Source: Sulfuriferula plumbiphila (GTDB lineage: Bacteria; Pseudomonadota; Gammaproteobacteria; Burkholderiales; Sulfuriferulaceae). Taken from it: DNA of 64,000 bases. The DNA lies in contig NZ_AP021884.1 of assembly GCF_009938015.1 (NCBI RefSeq), forward strand, positions 2,033,501 through 2,097,500, in the 5' to 3' direction. The notes beneath the pieces are model-generated. The model searched no databases and was not told the DNA's origin. It saw nothing but the letters and a program-made list of their open reading frames with translations. Shown one piece after another: positions 9,364-17,318 of this stretch; the stretch's first letter is position 1; every line of letters begins with the position of its first letter. The translations under genes and the position numbers were made by a program.

Positions 9364-9768
9364 TCACGTCCTCTCTTTGCACGCGTCCTTTTTGCAGGGA
9401 CATTCCACGCGCGCCGGGGTGATTTCCGCGATCCAGACGTCACTCTTTGCAGACGGTTCTTGCTGGAACTTGATCCAGTACAGGCCGGATAGTGGGGTGC
9501 CTTTGGTCACCACGGTCGCCACCGGTGCTGGGCTACTTTTGTCAGTCTGGCTCCTGTACGTTCGCCAGTAATCAGGATTACGATCAAGCCACGCGCGCTG
9601 GCTGCGTGACTGGTTTTCACGGTAGTCGGGATCGGTCTGCATCTTGACGCTTTGCCACCGAAGTCGTCTCTCGCGTTGACAGGCGGGTGCCGAACAGTAG
9701 GATTGATCGGGGACCTGAGGTCGGGGTGTAAACGGCTCGCCGCAGCAGGCGCAATTTTTGGTGGGCAT
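9364..9768 (-). CDS. Small Cys-rich protein linked to the recombinase element
   Basis: A 134-residue basic protein. The start at 9768 was chosen over an upstream in-frame ATG because GGAG lies 7 bp before it and the conserved part begins there. It has KNCACCGEPFTPRP (3-16), then YCSAPACQRERRLRW, forming a four-Cys zinc site. A DPDYRENQSRSQRAWLDRNP repeat-like basic stretch follows, then a C-terminal PCKKDACKE. Such proteins occur next to recombinase/ParB elements, and this one is on the same strand 171 bp upstream of the recombinase. It is probably a nucleic-acid-binding accessory or regulator; the function is not established. Confidence 0.65.
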   Translation of the reverse strand: MPTKNCACCGEPFTPRPQVPDQSYCSAPACQRERRLRWQSVKMQTDPDYRENQSRSQRAWLDRNPDYWRTYRSQTDKSSPAPVATVVTKGTPLSGLYWIKFQQEPSAKSDVWIAEITPARVECPCKKDACKERT

Positions 9769-9986
9769 CGAGTTTCTCCATACGAAAATTTGTATGGAAC
9801 CCGCTGGCCAACTCTGGTGGCCTATTGCCTTGTGCAACGATGTTGGCGACTCGGTATGGCTGCAAACCAATCAAGCACCCATTCACACCCATTTCTTCTC
9901 CTTGTCTTTACAAGTGAGACGAATCGTCACAACGATGTCATGACACGACGGTGCGCTCCGCAATGGCTGCGCTTATCGCTGCGATG

Positions 9987-10661
9987 TCAGCCACGAAGTG
10001 TTGTCAGCAACCTCACCAATTCGACAATGGCAGTGAACGGTTCGGGATCTGTGTGCGCCGTGAAACGCGCTGACAACCGTTCTGAACGCAGGGTGGCGAC
10101 CGATAAATGCGCGCCGGTGATCGCGAACGCGTTGCCAGCACCTTTGTCGTACCCTGGAATGTGCAGCTTGAGGCGGCGCATCACTTCATCACGATGCAGC
10201 GGAGCCTGAATATCCTCAAAATGCAGCAACAGCCACAACTCAAAACTGGGCACGGAAGCAATGGCCTGAAAGGCTACCGGCTGCTTGGCATCGTTCCTGA
10301 GCTTGCCATCGAGCGAGGCAGCCAGCGTCAGCGCCTCGTGATAACTGTCATGGTCATCGCGGTCAAACACGGCATAGACCTTCTCGAACGCGCGACGCTG
10401 AATGTTCTTGTGGCGGTCGCCATCTTCAAACAATGCTTGGGCGTACTGCACCACCTGGATAGGTGCAGTGCCTAATTCGCTGGGTCGAACTTCCACATTG
10501 GCAGTGTGCAAGCGGAAGGCCGCACGGATCTCACGAAAGTAATTCGGCTCGGTCTTGCTGCCTTCAGAAACGATCAAGATGCGGTCGTAGCTCGCCCGCC
10601 GTCCCTGCTTGCGCTCAAGCTGTTTCTGTTGTCGCTCTTTGGGGGAGTTGTCGCGAGCCAT
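9987..10661 (-). CDS. RloB-family protein
   Basis: A 224-residue protein of the RloB family (an abortive-infection-associated group). Typical features are RILIVSEGSKTEPNYFREI (about 28-46), VYAVFDRDDHDSYHEAL (about 90-106) and SFELWLLLHFED (around 139-150). These acidic clusters look like a TOPRIM-like metal site. It starts on the last base of the AAA ATPase stop codon region and is clearly coupled to it. The ATPase plus RloB arrangement is typical of defence operons in which the ATPase senses infection and the partner is the effector; that division of labour is inference. Confidence 0.75.
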   Translation of the reverse strand: MARDNSPKERQQKQLERKQGRRASYDRILIVSEGSKTEPNYFREIRAAFRLHTANVEVRPSELGTAPIQVVQYAQALFEDGDRHKNIQRRAFEKVYAVFDRDDHDSYHEALTLAASLDGKLRNDAKQPVAFQAIASVPSFELWLLLHFEDIQAPLHRDEVMRRLKLHIPGYDKGAGNAFAITGAHLSVATLRSERLSARFTAHTDPEPFTAIVELVRLLTTLRG

Positions 10662-11929
10662 CAGTGTTTCAGCCCCAGGGTGTGGCTGAGGAATGGCACG
10701 CCGCCATACCGTCCCATCAGGTAGCCGCGTTCCAGTGCCTCGTTCTTGCGCGGGCTGAATTCGGATAAGCTGACTAACGCCGAGGTCTGATCACGGTCTT
10801 TTTCTACGAACCACACTTGATCGCGTCGGAACAAATCTGGTGCGTCCAGCAGCGACGTGTCGTGCGTCGTGAATATCAGTTGTGCGCCGCCGGTGTTGAT
10901 CTCTGGGCGGTGGAACAGTCGCACGAGTTCGCGCACCAGCAAGGTGTGCAAGCTGGTGTCGAGCTCGTCGATGACCAGCGTTAGCCCTTTGCGGAGGATG
11001 TCGAGCACTGGTCCTGCAAGAAACAGCAAATTGCGCGTGCCGTTGGATTCGTCCATCAATTCAAACACGGCTTTGCCCTGTTCGGTGACGTGATGGAAGC
11101 GCAGCTTGTGTTCTTCCATTTCTTCCGAGCGCACTTCAGTTTTACCGGCCACCAAGTCAAAGTGAACGGCCTGCCCAGGGACTTTGCGTGTTTCCACATC
11201 AATGTCGGCGATGCTGATGTCGGCAGCAGAGAGGAAGTTGCAAATCTCCTTGCGGCCGTCATCCTGCTTGAGCATCTGAATGGACACCTGTGGACTGAGT
11301 TGGGCTTGCTCGTTGAAGATCACCAGGCGATTCACAAACCAGTCGAACACCGGTCGCAAGGCTTCGCTGTTGAGTTGTACGGCCATCGACAGGAAGAGGG
11401 CGTTCGGTCGGGTGGCACCTTCCCACAGGTTCTTGGGTCCTTTCAGGCCGGGACCGAAGTCGTAGACATCCTTGCCGGTCTCAGTGTCAAAGCGGCGTGT
11501 GAACCAACGCTGGGGCTTGAACGCCTTGTAAACCAGCAGGTGCTCACTGACGATCCGCTGAGCTGTCATGGAAAAGCCATACTGGTAGCGCACACCATCG
11601 AGCAGGAACGTGACTTCGAACTCGCTGGGTTGACTGGCGGAATCGACATCGAGTCGGAAGGGCTGAACTGCGAAGGTCTGGCCCGGCTGGATCGCCGTCG
11701 CGGACTCGGTCACCACGCCGCGCATGTACTGCAGGGCTTTAATGAGATTGGACTTGCCGCTCGCGTTGGCACCATAGACCACAGCACTGCGCACCAGGGT
11801 GGGTGCGGCACTGATGCCGGTGGCTTGGGTGTGGGTGTCCTGCAGGGTCTTGTCCTTGGACGCAACAAGACTAAGCACCTGCTCGTCGCGCAGACTGCGG
11901 AAGTTCTTGACGCGGAACTCGACCAGCAT
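10661..11929 (-). CDS. AAA15-type ATPase paired with RloB
   Basis: A 422-residue ATPase of the OLD/RloA-like AAA class. The start at 11929 has GAGGTGA six bases upstream, and MLVEFRVKNFRSLRDEQV is the family's standard N-terminus; an in-frame ATG at 11989 is disfavoured. Walker A is GANASGKSNLI (about 53-63), a signature-like NGTRNLLFLAG lies near 310, and Walker B is LTLVIDELDTSLH (about 328-340) with an IFTTHDTSLLD switch. It precedes the RloB gene. Known families of this type act as DNA-end or phage sensors. The gene is preceded by an AT-rich segment with a small dyad. Confidence 0.8.
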   Translation of the reverse strand: MLVEFRVKNFRSLRDEQVLSLVASKDKTLQDTHTQATGISAAPTLVRSAVVYGANASGKSNLIKALQYMRGVVTESATAIQPGQTFAVQPFRLDVDSASQPSEFEVTFLLDGVRYQYGFSMTAQRIVSEHLLVYKAFKPQRWFTRRFDTETGKDVYDFGPGLKGPKNLWEGATRPNALFLSMAVQLNSEALRPVFDWFVNRLVIFNEQAQLSPQVSIQMLKQDDGRKEICNFLSAADISIADIDVETRKVPGQAVHFDLVAGKTEVRSEEMEEHKLRFHHVTEQGKAVFELMDESNGTRNLLFLAGPVLDILRKGLTLVIDELDTSLHTLLVRELVRLFHRPEINTGGAQLIFTTHDTSLLDAPDLFRRDQVWFVEKDRDQTSALVSLSEFSPRKNEALERGYLMGRYGGVPFLSHTLGLKH

Positions 11930-11955
11930 TGCATTCACCTCATTTTTATAAAATA

Positions 11956-11972
11956 GAGTCTTATTATGACTC
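11956..11972. promoter_or_regulatory. Small dyad upstream of the ATPase/RloB operon
   Basis: GAGTC-N7-GACTC lies 27-43 bp upstream of the ATPase start, inside an AT-rich stretch that is likely the promoter. No regulator gene is adjacent, so function is speculative. Confidence 0.3.
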
Positions 11973-11999
11973 AAAAGTGCAAAAAACAAATATATTTTT

Positions 12000-12546
12000 G
12001 AATTCTGGGGTGGTTTGAGTGATCTGGGTTGGCATCGCAGGCCTGCCGGGTGTCAAGTCCCCGTTTGAACTTCGCTGGAGCCTTGACGTGGCACCCAGCT
12101 GCGGTTCGGCCAAATCGTCGAATCCGCGCCCTAAAGACCCGTGCGTTACTATCTGGTTCTGAAAGCGGACGCGGGTTCGGTTCCGTGTTCCACCACCAAT
12201 AATGAAACCCCAACCGTTCTCGGTTGGGGTTTTTTCTTGCCTGATCGCGCCGGTTTCCGCGTGTTGTTGGGGCTTCCTGCGGAAGCCTGCGGACTGCACC
12301 GGTCAGCCTTCCAGCCCGTTCCGGGCCACATTCCACTCTCTCCTGGCCATTCCTCGCTCCGACCTCGCTCCCTGGAACTGGCCCGAAGTCCGCAAAGGCC
12401 GCAATTCAGACCTATACAGATCAAAGAGTTACGCGCGGACTAATCAAGTGGTTGGATTGCGGCATTGGCTACCGGAGGGGACACACGCTTGCCCCAGCGA
12501 GCTATTGCACTTGCAGTTTGTCAGAAACTCGCATATATTTTCGTAC
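12000..12546. other. Non-coding gap with tRNA/tmRNA-3'-end-like scrap and terminator
   Basis: This gap between the divergent ATPase and AbiE operons has no convincing gene. At about 12163-12198 the plus strand reads like the 3' end of a tRNA or tmRNA (GGACGCGGGTTCGGTTCC, ending TTCCACCACCA). The T stem is imperfect and no acceptor 5' half is visible. A strong terminator follows at 12208. The rest (12240-12540) shows nothing I can name. A 3'-end scrap of this kind is a common relic of integrase attachment sites. Confidence 0.4.
12208..12236 (+). terminator. Rho-independent terminator
   Basis: Nine-base stem CCCCAACCG / CGGTTGGGG with a TTCT loop followed by six T. It lies 10 bases after the tRNA-like 3' end and probably once ended that RNA. 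Confidence 0.75.
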
Positions 12547-13167
12547 ATGAACACGACGACCAAGACTGCCGAGCTGATTCGCGAGCGCATCGAGGCGATG
12601 CCGATCGGGGAGCCTTTCACCCCGACAGCATTCCTGGAGTGCGGCACGCGTGCGTCCGTCGATCAGACCCTCTCCCGCCTCGTCAAGGCAGGGTTGATCG
12701 AGCGCGTGACGCGCGGTGTCTTTGTGCGTCCCGAGGTCAGCCGTTTCGTCGGCAAGGTTAGCCCCTCGCCGCTGAAGGTGGCCGAGACCGTCGCCAAGAC
12801 CACGGGTGCCGTCGTCCAGGTTCACGGTGCCGAAGCGGCGCGTCGGCTCGAACTAACCACGCAGGTTCCGACCCAGTCGGTATTCGTGACATCCGGCCCG
12901 TCGAAGCGCATCCGCGTGGGGAAGATGGAGATCCGTCTGCAGCACGTCTGTCAGCGCAAGTTGGCCCTGGCAGGTCGACCCGCCGGGCTCGCGCTTGCGG
13001 CGATGTGGTATCTCGGCAAGAAGGAAGTGACGCCGGCCCTCGTCGAGAAGATTCGGCGCAAGCTGGGATCGAGCGAGTTCGAGGTGCTGAAGTCAGCCAC
13101 CAGCTCGATGCCTGCGTGGATGAGCGACGCCATCTTCCGAAACGAGCGGATGGCCGCTCATGCCTGA
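12547..13167 (+). CDS. AbiEi-type antitoxin (DUF6088-like)
   Basis: A 206-residue protein. The frame extends upstream, but the ATG at 12547 begins the conserved winged-helix part (TAELIRERIEAMPIGEPF, then RASVDQTLSRLVKAGLIERV, then GVFVRPE). A C-terminal domain follows with VQVHGAEAARRLELTTQVP and LALAGRPAGLALAAMWYLG. Such proteins are antitoxin/repressors of type IV toxin-antitoxin pairs. The toxin gene overlaps its 3' end by 8 bp. It likely binds its own promoter region; no clear operator repeat was found. Confidence 0.8.
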   Translation: MNTTTKTAELIRERIEAMPIGEPFTPTAFLECGTRASVDQTLSRLVKAGLIERVTRGVFVRPEVSRFVGKVSPSPLKVAETVAKTTGAVVQVHGAEAARRLELTTQVPTQSVFVTSGPSKRIRVGKMEIRLQHVCQRKLALAGRPAGLALAAMWYLGKKEVTPALVEKIRRKLGSSEFEVLKSATSSMPAWMSDAIFRNERMAAHA

Positions 13168-14164
13168 GTCCTTCCTGCACCTGAAGCCTCAAGAGCAGTC
13201 CCAGATCTATCGGGCACTGGCTCCGCAGCTTGCCCGCACGCCCGTCGTACTGGAAAAAGATGTCTGGGTCTGCTGGGTGCTGCAGACCCTGTTCACCATG
13301 CCCGACCGACTGCCGATGGCCTTCAAGGGCGGCACATCACTCTCCAAGGTGTTCGGCGCCATTGCGCGCTTCTCCGAGGACGTGGACATCACGCTCGACT
13401 ACCGTGGCTTAGACGGCTCCTTCGACCCGTTTGCCGAAGGCGTCTCACGCAATCGGCTGAAGAAATTCAGCGAGGATCTCAAGTCCTTCGTGCGCGGCCA
13501 TGCCCACGGTGTCGTGGCGCCGCACTTTCAGAAGATGCTGGCGGACGAGTTCGATGCCGATGCATTCCAGCTTGAAGTCAGCGATGACGGCGAGCAGATG
13601 CGGGTGCACTACCCGAGCGTGCTGGAGGCACCAGGAGACTATGTGGGCAACAGTGTCCTGATCGAGTTCGGTGGCCGTAACATCACCGAGCCGAATGAGG
13701 AGCGTGAGGTGCGACCCGACATCGCGGAACATGTCGCTGAACTCGATTTCCCTCGCTCGACGGTCAGTGTGCTGTCTCCGACACGTACCTTCTGGGAAAA
13801 GGCGACGCTGATACACGTCGAGTGTCAGCGCGACGAGTTCCGCACAGGCGCCGAACGTCTGTCACGCCACTGGTACGACCTGGCCATGCTGGCCGATCTT
13901 GCCCATGGGCAAGCCGCTGTGGCCGATCGCGCTCTGCTCGCGGATGTTGTCAAGCACAAGAAGGTCTTCTACAACGCGAGCTACGCCAACTACGACGCAT
14001 GCCTGTCCGGGCAGCTCAGACTAATTCCGGAAGATGCTGCACTGGCCGCGCTGCGCGATGACTTCCAGCGCATGATCGGTGCCGGCATGTTCATCGGCGA
14101 GCCTCCCGCCTTCGATGCCATCGTCGATCGCCTGCGCGCGCTGGAAACAACAATCAATCAGTGA
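13160..14164 (+). CDS. AbiEii/AbiGii-family nucleotidyltransferase toxin
   Basis: A 334-residue protein with the AbiEii signature: LEKDVWVCWVLQTLF, then MAFKGGTSLSKVFG (about 53-66), then RFSEDVDITLDYRG (about 71-84). This is the nucleotidyltransferase GS and DxD site. Later blocks SPTRTFWEKATLIHVECQ and SRHWYDLAMLAD are also typical. In characterised relatives the toxin transfers nucleotides to tRNA and gives phage abortive infection. It overlaps the antitoxin by 8 bp and runs convergently into the next gene with a 7-bp overlap. Confidence 0.88.
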   Translation: MPESFLHLKPQEQSQIYRALAPQLARTPVVLEKDVWVCWVLQTLFTMPDRLPMAFKGGTSLSKVFGAIARFSEDVDITLDYRGLDGSFDPFAEGVSRNRLKKFSEDLKSFVRGHAHGVVAPHFQKMLADEFDADAFQLEVSDDGEQMRVHYPSVLEAPGDYVGNSVLIEFGGRNITEPNEEREVRPDIAEHVAELDFPRSTVSVLSPTRTFWEKATLIHVECQRDEFRTGAERLSRHWYDLAMLADLAHGQAAVADRALLADVVKHKKVFYNASYANYDACLSGQLRLIPEDAALAALRDDFQRMIGAGMFIGEPPAFDAIVDRLRALETTINQ

Positions 14165-14610
14165 CCTCCCGCTGGCGTTGAGTCGGCAATCCTCGCCCGC
14201 TGCTCATCCCACAAGGCTGGCGGATCAACCGCCAGATCAAACAGCGTGATGTGGTTCGGCAGTGCGTCGTCCAGGATGGCGGCCACGATGTCGGGGGCTA
14301 GCGTGGTCAGGTTGACCATACGGCTGACGTAGCTGTTGTCGATGCCTTCCCGTGTGGCGATCTCCTTCAAGGACTTCGCTTCTCCTGATTCCAGCATCGC
14401 CAACCAGCGGTGGCCCCTGGCCAACGCCAGCTGGATGGAGGTCGGCGCCATGTCCCACGGTCTGACCGGCGCGGTTTCTCCGTTCGGCAAGGTGACCAGC
14501 TTGCGGCCGCTACGGCGCTTGATCTGGATCGGTACAGACAGGGTCAGCCTGCCGTCGCTGGTCTGCAGGATGTCCGGCTCGCCGGTTTTCTGGATGCGGA
14601 TGTCGCTCAT
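14158..14610 (-). CDS. HTH protein of recombinase element
   Basis: A 150-residue protein with a ParB-type helix-turn-helix near residues 78-105 (SLKEIATREGIDNSYVSRMV). It has a basic N-terminal strand region (IKRRSGRKLVTLPNGE) and an acidic tail. It follows the recombinase with a 4-bp overlap, as in other DUF2924/recombinase elements, where a small DNA-binding protein is co-encoded. It probably regulates or assists recombination. Its 3' end overlaps the AbiEii gene on the opposite strand. Confidence 0.6.
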   Translation of the reverse strand: MSDIRIQKTGEPDILQTSDGRLTLSVPIQIKRRSGRKLVTLPNGETAPVRPWDMAPTSIQLALARGHRWLAMLESGEAKSLKEIATREGIDNSYVSRMVNLTTLAPDIVAAILDDALPNHITLFDLAVDPPALWDEQRARIADSTPAGGH

Positions 14611-15962
14611 GCCAGGGCCTCCTCAGTTTGCTCGACCGGCTCGGGACGCAGTTCCAGCACCAGGCGTTCGATGCCGTTGGTGCGCAGGCGCACTTCGAGG
14701 TCGTTGGGTGACACGATGACTTTCTCGACCAGCAATTTCACGATCCGGGTCTGCTCCGCCGGGAATAGCTGATCCCAAATCGCATCAAGCCGGGTCATGG
14801 CCACGGTGATCTTGGCCTCGTCCAGCGTCGGGTCGAGCTTGATCGCCTGTGGCAGCATGTTGCCGAGCAGATTCGGGGCATGCAAAATCGCGCGTAGTTG
14901 ATCGAGTACCGCCGACTCCAGTTCTGCGGCGGGCAGTCGCGGCAGCCCCGAGGCACCCGCGTGTTCCTTGGCGTCGCGCTGGGGCACGTAGTAACGGTAG
15001 CGCCGGCCATTCTTCTTGGTGGTGTGCCACGGCGACAGTGCGCGGCCATCGTTGCCGAACACGATGCCCTTGAGCAGATAGGGAACCTTGGCCCGCGTCT
15101 TGTTGCCCCGCACCCGGCCATTCGTCTCCAGGATCGCGTGGACGCTGTCCCACAGTTCGCGGCTGACGATCGGCGGGTGTTCGGCCTGGTACCACTGGTC
15201 CTTGTGCCGCAACTCGCCAAGGTAGGTCCGGTTGCTCAGGAGCTTGTAAATGTGGCCCTTGTCGATCGGCCTGCCATCGCGGGTCTTGCCGTCTTGTGTG
15301 GTCCACGCCTTCGACGTCACGCCATCCAGTTTCAGCTCCTTGACCAGTGCGGTGCTGGAACCGAGTTCAACGAAGCGCTGGAAGATGTGCCGGATCAGCT
15401 TGGACTCACGCTCGTTGGGCACCAACCGCCGGTTCTCGACGTCGTAGCCCAGCGGCGGCACGCCACCCATCCACATACCCTTGCGCTTGCTGGCCGCGAT
15501 CTTGTCTCTGATGCGCTCACCGGTGACCTCGCGCTCAAACTGCGCAAAGGACAGCAGGATGTTCAACATCAACCTGCCCATCGAGGTCGTCGTGTTGAAC
15601 TGCTGGGTGACCGACACGAACGACACGCCATAGCGCTCGAACACTTCGACCATCTTGGAGAAGTCCGCCAGGCTGCGCGTCAGGCGGTCGATCTTGTAGA
15701 TGACGACCACGTCGATCTTGCCGGCTTCGATGTCCGCCATCATTCGCTGGAGCGCCGGGCGTTCCATGTTGCCGCCGGAAAAAGCTGGATCGTCGTAATC
15801 GTCGGCGACCGGTATCCAGCCTTCGGCGCGCTGGCTGGCGATGTAGGCATGGCCGGCGTCGCGCTGGGCATCGATGGAGTTGTATTCCTGGTCCAGCCCT
15901 TCATCGGTGGATTTGCGCGTGTAGACCGCACAGCGCATGCGGCGCTTCAAGACTTCGCTCAT
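14607..15962 (-). CDS. Large serine recombinase (second element)
   Basis: A 451-residue recombinase. The N-terminal resolvase domain has CAVYTRKSTDEGLDQEYN with the catalytic Ser in RKST, then YDDPAFSGGN, VVVIYKIDRLTRSLADF and FAQFEREVTGERIRDKI. A recombinase domain (PPLGYDVENRRLV) and a helical C-terminus follow, with no clear four-Cys zinc ribbon. It overlaps the DUF2924 gene upstream and the HTH gene downstream by 4 bp each. It is distinct from the other recombinase in this window in length and sequence, so the two elements are independent. Confidence 0.9.
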   Translation of the reverse strand: MSEVLKRRMRCAVYTRKSTDEGLDQEYNSIDAQRDAGHAYIASQRAEGWIPVADDYDDPAFSGGNMERPALQRMMADIEAGKIDVVVIYKIDRLTRSLADFSKMVEVFERYGVSFVSVTQQFNTTTSMGRLMLNILLSFAQFEREVTGERIRDKIAASKRKGMWMGGVPPLGYDVENRRLVPNERESKLIRHIFQRFVELGSSTALVKELKLDGVTSKAWTTQDGKTRDGRPIDKGHIYKLLSNRTYLGELRHKDQWYQAEHPPIVSRELWDSVHAILETNGRVRGNKTRAKVPYLLKGIVFGNDGRALSPWHTTKKNGRRYRYYVPQRDAKEHAGASGLPRLPAAELESAVLDQLRAILHAPNLLGNMLPQAIKLDPTLDEAKITVAMTRLDAIWDQLFPAEQTRIVKLLVEKVIVSPNDLEVRLRTNGIERLVLELRPEPVEQTEEALA

Positions 15963-16465
15963 CGTCCACCTCTCTTCTTGGTGGACGGCTTGGCCTTGGC
16001 GTTGGACGGCGGCTTGAGCCCGAAGAACAGCGGCCCCGACCAGCGCATGCCGGTGATTTCGCGGGCGATCATCGATAGGCTCGGGTACATGCGTCCCTGG
16101 AAGTCATACTGGCCGTCGGCGGTTGCGATCACGCGGTATTCGACGCCTTTGTATTCCCGGACCAGCACCGTGCCTGCCGCCGGACGGTAATCGCGGTCAC
16201 GCTTTTTCACCTTGCCTGTTTCCACCAGAGATGCGATGCGACGCTGGTTGCGATCCAGCAGGTTGGCGTCGGCCTTGCGGAATTCCAGCTCCTGCAGCCG
16301 GTAGGCAATCCGGCGTTCGAGGAACTGGCGGTTGTGGGTGGGAGTGTCGCCACCGACCAGCTTCTGCCAGAGGGCCCGGATCTCTGCCATCGGCATCTCG
16401 GGCAGCCTGGCGATCTGCGCCGCCACCGATGGCGGCGTGGAAAATGATGGTGTTTGCGTGCTCAT
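15959..16465 (-). CDS. DUF2924 protein
   Basis: A 168-residue DUF2924 protein, recognised from VAAQIARLPEMPMAEIRALW, RRIAYRLQELEF and the C-terminal AREITGMRWSGPLFFGL. It is almost always found just before a serine recombinase in betaproteobacterial and alphaproteobacterial elements, and its role is unknown. It overlaps the recombinase start by 4 bp. Its ATG overlaps the stop of a truncated small gene upstream (ATGA), showing that the operon once began further upstream. Confidence 0.85.
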   Translation of the reverse strand: MSTQTPSFSTPPSVAAQIARLPEMPMAEIRALWQKLVGGDTPTHNRQFLERRIAYRLQELEFRKADANLLDRNQRRIASLVETGKVKKRDRDYRPAAGTVLVREYKGVEYRVIATADGQYDFQGRMYPSLSMIAREITGMRWSGPLFFGLKPPSNAKAKPSTKKRGGR

Positions 16466-16646
16466 TTCGACTCCGTAGTTGTCTTGTTGACGGGGTCTGT
16501 ATGAACGCGCTGGTTGCCAGAGAAGCCAAGCTCAAACTCGCTCGCTTCTGCCCTGGTTGCGGACTGTTCTGTGCCGGTGATACGCAAGCGTGCCAGGCCG
16601 TTGGCCAGCAACGACGCGATCTCGTGACGACGCTGTTTAGCACTGG
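16462..16646 (-). pseudogene. Truncated small gene at the head of the second recombinase element
   Basis: On the minus strand a frame reading KQRRHEIASLLANGLARLR and ending FSGNQRVHTDPVNKTTTESK runs into the DUF2924 start by an ATGA overlap. It resembles the small protein usually encoded first in such operons, but no start codon is available; an in-frame TAG lies 12 bases beyond the conserved part. The gene is therefore cut off at about 16646, where a truncated integrase begins on the other strand. Confidence 0.55.
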
Positions 16647-17082
16647 GCGTCTATCCTGACGTGACGCTATCTGTTGCGAGAAACAAGCGATATGAGGCAC
16701 GCAAGCTGCTTTCCAATGATGTAGACCCGGCTATGCTCAAACAGGTGACTAAGCGCGCATCGCGCGTGTCTGCTGAAAACAGTTTTGAAGCAATAGCGAG
16801 AGAATGGTATGCAAAATTCTCGGGCGAATGGGTGCCTAGCCATGGCGAAAAAATCATCCGCAGATTAGAACGCGACCTGTTTCCCTGGATCGGTAAACGC
16901 CCTATTGCCGAGATCACCGCACCTGAACTGTTAGCCGTCTTACGCCGCATTGAAAACCGAGGCGCGCTAGATACGGCGCACCGTGCGCATCAAAACTGCG
17001 GGCAAGTGTTCCGCTATGCAATCGCCACTGGGCGCGCTGAACGCGATCCTAGCCCCGACTTGCGCGGCGCATTGCCGCCAGC
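16644..17082 (+). pseudogene. P4-type tyrosine integrase, N-terminal/core fragment
   Basis: From about 16644 the plus strand reads LALGVYPDVTLSVARNKR, then ARKLLSNDVDP, then the core-binding region (FEAIAREWYAKF, WIGKRPIAEITAPELLAVLR, ANQ-like HRAHQNCGQVFRYAI), ending GALPPA. This matches P4-family phage integrases from the end of the DUF4102 domain into the SAM-like domain. The first 60 or so residues are missing because of the junction with the neighbouring element, and the catalytic domain is lost. The reading frame is broken at 17082 by an IS21-family insertion and continues at 19721. Confidence 0.85.
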
Positions 17083-17240
17083 TGGGTATTCTGGATCATC
17101 GTGACCGCTGATTCCGGGCTATCGTGACCGGTCATTCCGGCGCATCGTGACCGGCGATTCCGGTCTATCGTGACCGATTTTGCAGGGTTTCCGGAATCAG
17201 TGGTCACGATAGCGGAATCATCGGTCACGATAGCGGAATG
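17083..17240. repeat. Left multiple terminal repeats of the IS21 element
   Basis: Four direct copies of a unit close to ATCGTGACCGGTNATTCCGG occur between 17095 and 17175. Two inverted copies (GGTCACGATAGCGGAAT) follow up to 17238. Such arrays at IS21 ends are binding sites for IstA. Confidence 0.85.
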
Positions 17241-17318
17241 GTGTCGTACCGCATGGAAATGGTGTTACGCATAGAGCAACCGAACGAGTACGCTTCCAGC
17301 CTTTTGTCTGGAGACAGC

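Noticed and set aside
12202-12546. Upstream extension of the AbiEi frame to a 321-residue protein
   Set aside because: The added 115 residues cover a terminator and tRNA-like scrap and do not resemble AbiEi; ATG 12547 starts the conserved domain.
13207-13392. Minus-strand small frames opposite AbiEii
   Set aside because: Shadows with no start signal or family resemblance.
16501-16659. Short plus-strand frame starting MNALVAREAKLKLARF with CPGC and C..C residues
   Set aside because: The opposite strand encodes the recognisable truncated small gene of the DUF2924 element, so this is a shadow.
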